This document shows positions 32,500 to 42,604 of a DNA stretch of 64,000 nucleotides, in pieces (positions within the stretch are counted from its first letter, which is position 1; every line of letters begins with the position of its first letter). The DNA lies in the NCBI RefSeq assembly GCF_964204645.1, contig NC_134026.1, positions 17,314,650 to 17,378,649 of the forward strand, in the 5' to 3' direction. A program made the translations under genes and the position numbers. The stretch comes from Tubulanus polymorphus (Eukaryota > Nemertea > Palaeonemertea > Tubulaniformes > Tubulanidae). The notes under the pieces were generated by a model, which searched no databases, had not been told where the DNA came from, and saw only the letters and a list, made by a program, of their open reading frames with translations.

Positions 32500-33625
32500 A
32501 GGCCTACACGTGCACATTGTAAAATAGTGCTAAAATTGCTCTACTCAATTTTACCTTTTCATCAATAAAAAATTTATTGATTGGGTGTATTTCCATATAG
32601 TCGTGACCCATGACTACAGCATGGGGTTTGCAGGATGGAAAAGCTGTATAATGGGCATTGAGCCCCCATTGGTACATACACACATAATTTGGTAAATAGT
32701 TTTTATTGGTACATGTATCATGATAGTAGACAAACCTTTGTGATTGGTTGCAAACTGTGATATGATGATGTTGCAATTACGATCTTCAAAAATACCAACC
32801 TGATAACTAATTGCCATATTTCTGATATTAGAACAAGTCACATATGTTACGGATCTCTGTCTCGTTGTTTTTTGAATCAAAGTTAATTTTTGATGACTTG
32901 GCCGAGCTTTCAGTGTTTAATTTCAGAGGGGTTCCCTGGTGTGACTTGACACGATGGAAAGTCTGTAAAACCTGGAAAAATAGTATGGTTCTCATAGAAA
33001 AAATCGACATATTGGTAAATATAAATTCCTGCTCAGAAAGATTTCATATATTACTCACGTGTACATGTGACTTCCGTGATGAGATTATCTCCAAGTAAAA
33101 ACTTACACACTGCATACAACACTGTTGCTACATGCTTACAGTGGGCATCAGGACCCTCTCCAGCGCTGCATTCGCACTTCAGTGACTACCCCTTCACCGT
33201 CTAAATGGATATCCACCTTGTAAGATGAGGACTTCTTGTATTCTGCCCACATAATCGATGTAAGGTAGACAGATTTCCCAGCCCCATTTGCCATACGTAG
33301 AAATCTAAGAAACCTAAAAATATCAAATGAAAGTCCGTTTTCTAGACATGATTGGTTGGCAAAACCCGTTTAAATATTTTCACAAATAATTTTGAGCCGC
33401 AAAATATTCACATTATTTACCACTGAGTGTAGAAACTTTTACACTTCTCATAGAGTGGCATATAAAACTGCGTAAGATATTCCTCCAGACGCTTCATTGT
33501 AAAATTTGGTATCGATGTAATCATCCCTTTATGTACGTCTTTAAAAAGTGTTGGATGTGGAATATCCATTTTATATTCCACTTCCAGATTAACAGGTACA
33601 CTTGTCCGTCCTTCTGTAGAATTCT
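32500..33625 (-). pseudogene. SWIM zinc-finger exons of the ISL2EU second gene
   Basis: Exons are visible on the minus strand. One (about 33620-33420) encodes PHPTLFKDVHKGMI and LEEYLTQFYMPLYEKCKS and ends CAGTG/GTAAAT. The next (33313-33060) begins after TTTTTAG with FLRFLRMANGAGKS and YKVDIHLDGEG, then after a one-base shift CECSAGEGPDAHCKHVAT, a SWIM finger (CxCxnCxH), and ends at GTGAGT. A third (from about 32971) has LQTFHRVKSHQGTPLK. A further part near 32610-32780 contains HYTAFPSCKPHAVVMGHDY-like sequence. SWIM plus YqaJ in one protein is typical of these elements. The exon phases do not all agree, so the gene is decayed. Confidence 0.65.
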
Positions 33626-33629
33626 AATC

Positions 33630-34220
33630 TATTAATAACAAAGATAGCTTTATTGTCATGTATTGTCACATAAACCAATCAGGAATCTTTCGGTTGTGGT
33701 GGGTGTAGGCTGGCCTATGACCAGAGTAGAGTAGGCCTAACAATAACATTGTGACAGTCTATGGATTTTTTTAGCAACTTAAAGCCATCCAAAAATATAT
33801 ATTTACTGAATATCATTCTATCCACTGTGTTATCATGCACTAAATATTTTTCTATCTAGTAAAACCGTTCTGTGTGCTTGTGCCAAAACTGGGAGTAAAA
33901 TGAACGAAAATAGACAGACAATTCAATTCGGATATAAAAATAAAATAGACATAAAAATCACCTCTCACTTTCTTCTACCAGACACCTATAACCCGAATGT
34001 TTTCAGCTCCAATTTCAATTATGGTAATGTCATTTCATTTATATCTGGTTTGGAATTCATTGTGACTCGCGACAGCAACATTTATTCATGATTACCTCGT
34101 GGAAGTAAGCCATTAAAAAACATGATAATAACGAAGTAATACTACAGCGCCACAATGCGGTGAAACTGAGTTGCTTATCAGCACTGCGTATCGGCGTTAG
34201 ACTTGTAGCTCCCCATTTGC
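33630..34220. other. No recognisable gene
   Basis: Probable right flank of the ISL2EU element; terminal repeats were not identified. No exon or shared repeat was seen. Confidence 0.3.
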
Positions 34221-34224
34221 AATG

Positions 34225-34640
34225 AAAATGGCAAACCAGTAGGAAGCGACAGGACTCAGAATTCTGGCCAAAATTGACGTTTTTGGGCAGAAAAAAGGTC
34301 ACAGGATGGCCATCTTGGGTCCGATCAAACCAATTTTTCTCATGCTGATGGGGCCTTGGGGTATTAAAATATATCCGAAAGATCGAGGTTATTGATAAAA
34401 GCGTCTTCAACATTTCCTACCAAACTTCAAAAATGGCTGCCAGTCAGCCATCTTGATTCTGACAGGGCCAGTTTTTGGGCTGAATATGTGTCTAGGGTAG
34501 ATACATGTGTAACCCAAATATTAAGACATAACATTGAAGTATCTTTAGAACTTCCCAAAATAACTGGATTCCGTCTACAGACGAAAAGTGAATGCAATAG
34601 CCCACTGGAACTCTAGTCCCAAATGGGTTTTTAAATGGCA
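34225..34640 (+). repeat. Dispersed element module with GGCCATCTTGGGTCC
   Basis: Matches 5260-5640, 41310-41740, 46710-47110 and 59460-59970. It ends with a degraded form of the terminal hairpin (AATAGCCCACTGGAACTCTA). Confidence 0.6.
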
Positions 34641-34789
34641 CTAATCGCACCACGAAAGTGCACGGTACAAAAGACAAGTTACGATACTAGGATCCAGAAG
34701 GGGGATTTCAAGGGTAGTGACCCCCGCTGCTCAGCTACCCAAAAATTTTTTTAATCGTTTTCTTGAAGGAATGTTTGAAAATTTTGATA

Positions 34790-35506
34790 ATTCCATCCTA
34801 GCGTGTTGAGGAGCGGGAATACCGCCATAATGCATGTACACCGCGTTGCGGTGTATCGTTAGTTACTAATATTTCACTATGTGACAGGTACTGCCATTTT
34901 CCAATAGGATAAAAACTAATTACTCATTACACCAATACACCACAGTGCGGTGTACTAGCAAAATCCATCAGCGATTTATACACCGCACTGCGGTGTAGAC
35001 GCAAGGTAAACATTTTTTAATGAACCCCCTCCTGGAAAAAATCCTGGATACATGGCATTTTGTGAGCAAGTGATTTCCGGAGCCATTATGAAGACTCTGT
35101 GGACATACGATGAGGTCAAAAATGAAATTCCCAATCAATATGTAAAGCTAAAAGGTATCAAAAGCTAAGACCCAGTCCATAAAATAAAAGCTCAGGAGTC
35201 TTTTTGCCAATCCATCTAATCGGTACAGAACTGGAATAATATCGGATATTCAGTTGTTGTCCGCGATTTTTGGCATTCTGTTAAGACATAAATGAGGTAT
35301 GTACCCCAAAAAGTAAGCAAAATATCCCAGAAAAACAGGTCTCATCCATTAATAAATAGACATTAGTACAACACAGTTGTTAAATTTCAGGAAAATTTGT
35401 TAAAGGGTTTGGGTGCTAGGGCACGGAAACCACTGCGGACAGACAGACGGACGGACGACAAAGTGAATATAGTATGCCCACCACAACGCGGTGTGGGGGC
35501 ATAAAA
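34790..35506. repeat. ACACCGC-palindrome repeat with a GACAGACGGACGGACG tail
   Basis: 34790-35015 is homologous to the interior of the MITE at 62139-62426, with four copies of the TACACCGCA.TGCGGTGTA palindrome at similar spacing. It continues to 35506 with an unrelated body ending in GGACGGACGACAAAGTGAAT and a GCCCACCACAACGCGGTGTGGGGGC stem region. The TTAA ends seen at 62139 are not present here. Confidence 0.55.
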
Positions 35507-35605
35507 AGCCAACACTCCGTCAGATTGGTTGATAGGTATGTCACTTCAACAGTTCAAAACTTAGTTATTAATAATCCAATCCGCTTCAAGTAAGATTGTT
35601 TTTAA

Positions 35606-36444
35606 AGGTCAAGTGCCCTCTAATTCCTACTTTTTGAGATATGATGCTTAAGTATATAGGCCTAAATGACGACCTGGGATCAGCCTTATAGAAAAAAAAT
35701 CACTTATTTATCTTATATCAGTAAAATTAAATAACTGAATCATTGACCTATATAGCGTATGCACCTCCGCCACAGCCGCGTGTCAGCGCCACATTCATGC
35801 GTCATCTTTGCCAAACAAACATACACGTGTGTGAACTCAGCACTCATAGCCTATATATAAAATCTATAAAACAACATCATTTCTTCACTATATTCACAGC
35901 TCTACTGCTGGCTATCCATTGTATGTTTGTTGTGTTATGCATAACAGTATCAACACTATTAATCAGAAAGAATTTAGGAATCTAAACAACTTCTAAAAGG
36001 ATTAAATACGCTACGAATGGTGATCATGCGGTGCGGGATTTGAGACTGGAAACTGCTGGATTATTTCAGACATACACTGTTTATTTCACCAAGGATTGTT
36101 TTAAAATCTACCTAATAAAGCTAAGTTCATTGTTTTAAATCAAATCTATTAGTTTGCCATAGCTTTGGTATTCATTAAGAGCACCAAAAGTTTGTTATAG
36201 TTCAGTGGTACAACGTGCGTGGAAATGTGTTTTTAACTACAATAACGTCAGCGATCGTGGGTTTTTCACAGCAAACGCGCACCTACTGTGCACGGCAAAC
36301 TGGTGAAAATAGCCGACTCTAAAGTCTCATTTCTCAGTAATGGCTTAACTAAAATCAGAATTAGTAACACACTTATCATTTATGCACATATGACATTTAG
36401 AAAATAAGTTTTATACAATATTCTATTTAGAGGGCACTTGACCT
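35606..36444. mobile_element. TTAA-flanked MITE A
   Basis: AGGTCAAGTGCCCTCTAA at the left and TTAGAGGGCACTTGACCT at the right are perfect inverted repeats, each flanked by TTAA (35602-35605, 36445-36448). TTAA target sites point to a piggyBac or Kolobok-type transposase. 839 bp, non-coding. The interior resembles MITE B and 15055-15535. Confidence 0.85.
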
Positions 36445-36929
36445 TTAAAAATAACGAATTTCTGTGTCAGACCGAGTGGTTTGAGAAAGATTTAGTGCCT
36501 TTAAGATTGTTAAATCATGCGATTGATCCGAAAAAATTGGCAAAATCCATATGTACTGCACCAGCCTGATTCTGAACAGATTTTTATGAACAAGGGCTTC
36601 TTGGAAAGATTGGACCCTGACTTACTTCTGAATATTGTTATTTCCATTTTAATTGATAATCCTGTTCATAGGGAATATAAAATCGGGCCGAGATTGAAAA
36701 AACGGCTCCCCTCACTACGCGGTCGCCGCGTGGTGGCGCCAGCTGATGAGTACCGCACTCAATGCTATAACGCGATGCTTTCTGATCACATTTTTGCGCA
36801 TTTTAAGAATAACTACAACGTGCAACAAATATTCTTAAATTAATTAAATAAATGTAAGATATTTTGTCTTAGTTGCGATGTGTTTCCGCGTCAAAAGTTT
36901 TTGATTTGAATTCTCGATTTTCGTATTAA

Positions 36930-37569
36930 AGGGCACATGCCCAATAAATTGTACTTTTCGTAATTAGTAAACCAAATGCTACTTTTGTATACAAATTACA
37001 ACCTGAGATGTGACTGATCGAAAAAAGATGACAGATCAGCTCTAAATTCGACATTTAATTATTCTTGACTTAGTTTACGTAGTTCACCTACATCCCGCAG
37101 TCGGCGCTATTTTTGACGGTATCTTTGTTATAAACACAAGCACTTGTGTGCTCACAGTGTGCAGTAGCCTATATAAAATCTATAAAATCAACATCATTTG
37201 TTTGCTTTAATCACAGCTATATAGTACACCCACTAATATATGTTTATCATGTCATATATGACGGCATCAAAATATACAATAGTTTAGAATTCATTAATTC
37301 TAAAAATCTTCCGAGAGGATAAAATGACCTTTGCAATGTCTAGTGAAATGACTGGAAACAGTTAGCGTTCAACAAAGATGACGTCAGAAACACGCACCTG
37401 CACACATAAACAATAACAGTGAGCAAGTGCTGAAATTGCTGATTTAAAAGTCTTATTTCTCAGAGAAGGCTAAACTGAAATTGAAATCAGTAGCATATTT
37501 ATAATTTGTGAGCATATTACTTTAAAGAATAACTTTTATATGATATTCTATTTAGTGGGCATATGCCCT
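36930..37569. mobile_element. TTAA-flanked MITE B
   Basis: AGGGCACATGCCC at the left and GGGCATATGCCCT at the right, flanked by TTAA (36926-36929 and 37570-37573). 640 bp. The interior is a diverged version of MITE A (ACCTGAGATGTGACTGATCG, CAACATCATTTGTTTGC). Non-coding. Confidence 0.8.
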
Positions 37570-38159
37570 TTAAGTGCGGAGCTATGATTAATGGCCACCA
37601 TGTCGCGATTTTTCAACCCGTTTTCGATCTCCGTCACATTTTGCGTTCGCTATAGACAGGATTATCAATTGAATCAGAAATAACGATATGCAGAGGTAAG
37701 TTCAGAGTCTAAGCTTTCCAAAAAGCACTTGTTTGTAAAAATCGGTTCAAAATTTCTGGTCGAAAGCACCGTTGGTTTTAAAAAATCATGGTCATTTTTA
37801 CTTCCAGGCTGGTGCGGTACAGACGGATCTTGCCAATTTTTTCGGATTAATCGCACGATTTAAAATCTTTCTCAAACCACCCAGTCTAACGCAGAAATTC
37901 GTTATCTTCAAGAATAATCTTACTTGAAGCGGATTGGATTATCAATAACGAAGTTATGAACTATTGAAGTGACATACCGATCGATCGAACTGACGGAGAG
38001 TTGGCTCCCTTGTCTTTTTATATATAGTACCTAGGACACTGGGGTCAAAATCCTTTTGTGTCAAGTCCCTGTGGGTGAATCAAAAACCTAAGCGGGTCTT
38101 AAGTGCCACCCAATCTTCAATGCAGACACTTAGAGCGCAAGATGTAAGACATTATTTAC

Positions 38160-38297
38160 CTCTTGATAAGAATCATTAGTACAACAGCAAGACCAAAGAC
38201 AAATACCAATGTACCCATGAGCAAATCATCTGCAATACCTTCAACCAGCATTTCTTCACAATGTTTACCAGTAACACTTATGATCTTGAATATGATT
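38160..38297 (-). CDS. RNF170: RNF170-like gene, membrane-segment exon (partial CDS)
   Basis: This minus-strand exon is bounded by a good acceptor (CTTCTTTTAG before 38297) and a donor (AAGAG/GTAAAT after 38160). It reads open throughout. Its C-terminal part, LVEGIADDLL followed by about 20 hydrophobic residues and ILIKR, is a single transmembrane helix resembling the N-terminal helix of RNF170, where an acidic VEGVSDQ-type stretch precedes the membrane segment. It ends in phase 2 (AG). The exon at 17410 starts with one G, so the joined codon is AGG (Arg), and the next residues QHYVQRIHPE fit the RNF170 segment after the helix. An ATG at 38251-38249 could be the start codon, giving only about seven residues before the helix; an upstream exon is equally possible because a real acceptor precedes this one. 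The flanks are introns full of repeats. The exon and phase match are seen directly; the RNF170 assignment is by remembered family pattern. Confidence 0.7.
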
Positions 38298-38504
38298 CTA
38301 AAAGAAGTATACATATGTATAAAACCTATAGCTGGAAAGCAGGAGTGAGTTTTTCATAGTTGGCGATTTGAAAATATGGCAAAAATGGCAGGGTTTCAAC
38401 TGGAACTGGAGCATATTCAATAACTAGGGATTTAGGGACAACCCCGGATGCCAACTTGAGAAGTAGTCTGAAATGCTACAAAATCTGACATTTTCAATAT
38501 CTAA

Positions 38505-39055
38505 CATCGCCTGGTGAACATATACAACTGAAACCAATTACCTTGAAACTCACCACAATCATAGAATATGTTATGAGCTTCAATAGTAATGTGGTAACAA
38601 AATATACCCTAGGTGCCAACAATATACATGTAATATGGATATACATGTACTAAGTTATTCCGCTATTCAACACTCCCTAACCAGATAAAAACAACAATGA
38701 CCATGAAACTCGCCATGATCAAACATGTCATAAGCTACAACTTTGTAATTGATTGCTGTTACAAATATGCATTTGTTCCAATAAATAGACATATTTTATA
38801 TGATTCTATATTCAACTCCCCAGGTGGCAAGATATACTAAGTTATTGTATTATTCAACACCCCCTGGTGGCCATAATAAAAAAACCAATGACCTTGAAAC
38901 TCACCGCAATCATAGAACATCAAGCTACAACTTTCCAATTGATTGTGGTAACAAAGTATGCTTTGGCATCAATATAATGTTGAAAAACTTTTTCCGCCTG
39001 AAAATGAGTATTGATGACACCAAGATGGCTGCCAATTGTGTGATAATTGGCTGAT
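38505..39055 (+). repeat. Tandem repeat of about 155 bp with a CTCF-like motif, 2-3 diverged units
   Basis: Units share CCTTGAAACTCACC.CAATCATAG, GAGCTACAACTTT.CAATTGA, GTAACAAA.TATGC and TACTAAGTTATT. A CTCF-like core CACCCCCTGGTGGCC is at 38858-38872. The same unit is at 5033, 46335-46610 and 58770-59345. Confidence 0.7.
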
Positions 39056-39189
39056 CAAAAATACCTGTCTCAGGTATTTAATACCTGCCTACTCAGAATT
39101 TTTGGGTTCAAGTCCAGTATAGCATGGAATAGTTCCCCGCTCAAGGATACATTTTTAGAAAAGGAGTAATTCGGCTGCGTACTTTTCAA

Positions 39190-39925
39190 GACAAACCGAC
39201 ATACCAACAAACCGACATACCGACAAACCGACGAACCGACAAACCGACATACCGACAAACCGACAAACTGACGAACCGACAAACCGACATACCGTTAAAC
39301 CGACGAACTCGTATTCCCTCGATCCAGCCACGGGTAATCCACGGAAAAACCCTGTCCGTCGATCCTAGCCACATTATATAAGGGTAATCCACGCAACCAC
39401 ACAGCCCCTCGATCCCAGCCACTTTATAAAAGGGTAATCCACGCACCACACAGCCCCTCGATCCCAGCCACTTTATATAAGGGTGATTCATGCATACACG
39501 CAGCCCCTCGATCCCAGCCACTTTATATAAGGGTAATCCACGCAACCACGCAGCCCCTCGATCCTAGCCACTTTATATGAGGGAAATCGGCGGGTAATCC
39601 ACGCATATACCCAGCCCCTCGATCCTAGCCACTTTATATGAGGGTAATCGGCGGGTAATCCACGCATATACCCAGCCCCTCGATCCCAGCCAATTTATAC
39701 AAGGGTAATCCAGGTACATACCCAGCCCCTCGATCCTAGCCACTTTATATAAGGGTAATCCACGCACGGATTTGTCGGTTTGTCGGTATGTCGGTTCGTC
39801 GGTTTGTCGGTTTGTCGGTATGTCGGTTTGTCGGTTTTTTTCGGTTCGTCGGTTTGTCGGTATGTCGGTTCGTCGGTTCGACGTTTTTTTTGGTTCGTCG
39901 GTTTGTCGGTATGTTCGCACGTCCC
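39190..39925. repeat. Inverted 8-bp arrays (ACCGACAA)n flanking a 50-62 bp tandem array
   Basis: 39196-39305 is a run of ACCGACAA/ACCGACAT units. 39770-39920 is the reverse complement, TTGTCGGT/ATGTCGGT units. Between them (about 39310-39770) eight or so units of GGGTAATCCACGC..AGCCCCTCGATCC.AGCCACTTTATA repeat directly. The whole forms a potential 110-150 bp stem with a repetitive loop. The long frames rich in VGxSVCRxVG are translations of the 8-mer, not proteins. Confidence 0.85.
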
Positions 39926-39929
39926 AATG

Positions 39930-41300
39930 GCGTAATGTCGTAAGATTCAATCGGTCTAATATTGGCGGATTAATTCCGAATACCAGTCCAATGTGATAAG
40001 TCTCTGCTGGAACTATTTAATGCTATAATGGACTTGAGCAAATTTTTGCTGCCAGTAGTTTCAGTATTAGTAGGGCCACTCAGAGCTTAGTTTTTTTTCC
40101 ATTTTTTCCTAGATTGAATTCAGACACTTCTAAGAGTAATTTTGACTTCTGCTTTTCTGTCAAAATCGTTAAAGCTCTGTTAAAAACACCTTCAGTTTAA
40201 CTGGGCGATTAGCTCAGATGTTTTTGCTTCAGCTTCAGTAATATTTCGTTTTAAGCAAGTTCAGATGTTTCTTTCGTTTTAGTAAACAATGTTTGGATTG
40301 AAGGTGTTTTTAACAGTACTTCAGCCAAATCCTTGCGTTTCTATGTGCCTACGATGATCAGACTGCCCGCGATGAGAGCATGATATATTATAGCACATCG
40401 AACAGTATGCGGCGCAAAGGACTGTGGGTGAACTTAGTCTCTGCAATGTTTGCGTTCAAATCCCACACAAGATTTTTTATCGCGTGACATAAAAATTAAA
40501 CCCGGTAATTTTTTCTACTACAGGGATGAAAACGGGCAATTACAAAAGGTCAGAAAAAGAAACTAGTTCTCGCAAAGATCAGCAACGACGCACAGCGCCG
40601 TTCCCGAGCAACCGGAGGTCGCAAGCGGGGGGAGCTCGAGGGGGTTTCCCCTCACATGTTTAGAAAATTTTCTGAAAATTTACCATTAATTGACACAATT
40701 TCCGCGAAGTTGAAGCAAAAAATCAACTATCGAACTGAATTGCGACGGTAGCATCTGAAACACTGTCACAGTCCCAGACACAGCCACAAGCCTAAAACCC
40801 GGCACCGGCCGCTGCCAGATGGCAGATATATGGGCCGGTTCTGCGTCCACGATCGGTATTTTCTGTGTCATGCGTATAATCAATACAATGTTTACAATTC
40901 AAATAGATACAATTATTGATTCAATTTGTACTGTCTTCTTGAATGGAGATCGGGAAAACACATATAATGAATGCTTTTACGATTCGCAGCGCTTTTACGG
41001 CCGCTGTGATCTACCGCTCTCTTTTTGAGACCCGGATTTACACTGTTTTTAAAAATGATGGAAGTGAAACTGAAAGGTCGGAAATTTTCGTCGGGTCGGA
41101 TTTTTCACATCGGAATCAAAATTTTCTTTTAGAGATCATGGCTCATATTACGGCTACCATCGTATCGCCGATCATCGTATTTTTAGATGATAGTGATAAA
41201 AATCGTATTTTTCAAAGGCAGGTCGTAGCGTCGTAATGAGGCATGAATTACCATAGAAACTACGGCGATATCGTAGGGGTAGGCAGGTCTGGTATTAAAG
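39930..41300. other. No recognisable gene
   Basis: A GC-rich spot at 40590-40645 (GAGCAACCGGAGGTCGCAAG, GGAGCTCGAGGGGG) resembles transposon-borne sequences but I could not assign it. No exon or repeat match otherwise. Confidence 0.3.
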
Positions 41301-41309
41301 ATTACTTTT

Positions 41310-42010
41310 CAAAGAACACGCATTACAAGTTGAAATGAAAAATGGCAAACCAGTAGGAAGCTACAGGACTCAGAATTCAGGCCAAAATTGACATTTTTGG
41401 GCACAAAAAAGGTCACAGGACGGCCATCTTGAGTCCGATCAAACCAATTTTTCTCATGCTGATGGGCCTTGGGGGATAAAAATATATCCGAAAGATCAAG
41501 GTAATTGATAAAAGTTTCTTCAAAATTTCCCTCAAAAATGTGTAAAAAAATGCTGATTTTGACGAACAACAATGGCTGGCAGTCGGCCATCTTGATTCTG
41601 ACAGGGCCAGTTTTTGGGCTGAAGATGTGTCTTGGGTAGATACATGTGTACCCAAATATAAAGACATTACATTGAAGCATCTTCAAAACTTCCCAAAATA
41701 ACTGGATTGCGTCTACGTCCAAGATGGCTGCCAATTGTGTGATAATTGGCTGATCAAAAAACCTGTCTCAGCAGACTCAGGTATTAAAGATCACGTTTCG
41801 AAGAATACCCATCACAAGTTGAAATGAAGAATGGCAAACCAGTAGGAAGCTACAGGACTCAGAATTCGGGCCAAAATTGACATTTTTGGGCACAAAAAAA
41901 GTCATAGTCATCTTGATTCTGATCGAACCAATTTTTTTTAAGCTTGGAGAATTCAAATATATATGACAGATCAAGGTAATTGATCAAAGCGTCTTAAAAA
42001 TTTCCCTCAA
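41310..42010 (+). repeat. Two tandem dispersed-element modules
   Basis: 41310-41740 and 41780-42010 each carry CAAACCAGTAGGAAGCTACA, GGCCAAAATTGACATTTTTG and GATCAAGGTAATTGAT. The second is truncated at the R3 repeat. Confidence 0.65.
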
Positions 42011-42014
42011 AAAC

Positions 42015-42600
42015 TTCAATTAATTGCCCATAGGCAAAGTGTGGTTTACCTTGAAAAAGGTTGACGCTGTTTAGGGCAAGGGCATTGCTTGAAAAATCTT
42101 TTTAATCCGTGACTTCAAAGTTCTATAAGTTTATTTTGTATTTTATCTTTCTCAAAGAATTATTTATCATATGAGACCAAAGATATACATCTGTTTACGG
42201 TGACACATCCAAAATTTCGTAGGGTACAGGTAGGCAAGGGAAACTATTTCATATTTTGAAAAAATACTTTTCACAAGATGAAAAAATACTAAAATAAAAT
42301 TCATATGTCACCATTCAGAGGGTGGCTGAATATTGAGTCTTGGAAACCTCCTCCAATGTATGGCCGCGGAAGCTTAATTACCGGTACTGTAAAATAGTGG
42401 CGTATGTAAGTAGATCGTTTAAAAACTTTTTACCACATCCTGGATTTTAATATATTATATTCTCACCAGCAATGAGCATTTGGAATTCACACGTTTACGG
42501 CTCCTAGTTCGATCAAACGTTCGCTATTAATGGCTTTCCCATAATTATTTTAGTAGCGCCAGAATTCCCTGTATATCCCAGAAACAGCCAATCACAATGA
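42015..42600 (+). repeat. Dispersed repeat R3 (copy 3)
   Basis: The most compact copy: the start matches 24565 and the end matches 25350-25500 without the extra segment found inside the mariner. Confidence 0.65.
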
Positions 42601-42604
42601 CAAC

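Larger units (their letters stand above)
35509..38005. mobile_element. Foldback transposon with long inverted arms
   Basis: Left-arm sequence at 35509-35605 plus 36449-36770 is the inverted complement of 37590-38005 (for example CCAATCCGCTTCAAGTAAGA against TCTTACTTGAAGCGGATTGG). The left arm was split by a TTAA MITE (35606-36444), and a second MITE (36930-37569) sits in the spacer. Short frames on both arms (starting MRLIRKNWQ.P on opposite strands) are copies of the same arm and are probably not genes. It ends about 150 bp from the RNF170 membrane exon. Confidence 0.7.
17411..38159 (-). other. RNF170: Large intron of the RNF170-like gene
   Basis: This interval joins the two phase-compatible RNF170-like exons and spans about 20.7 kb. 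It starts (minus strand) with GTAAAT and ends with TTTCAG. It holds at least ten recognisable transposon relics, listed separately. No additional RNF170 exon is expected inside, because the flanking exons join in frame without a gap relative to the family pattern. Confidence 0.65.

Noticed and set aside
36517-36843. 108-residue plus-strand frame
   Set aside because: It lies on an arm of a foldback element; the mirrored arm gives a related frame (37674-37856) that has diverged without preserving codons.
39186-39996. Several overlapping long frames with VGxSVCRxVG or RRTDIPTNR repeats on both strands
   Set aside because: They are translations of an 8-bp satellite and of the 50-62 bp array; they occur on both strands and have no coding constraint.
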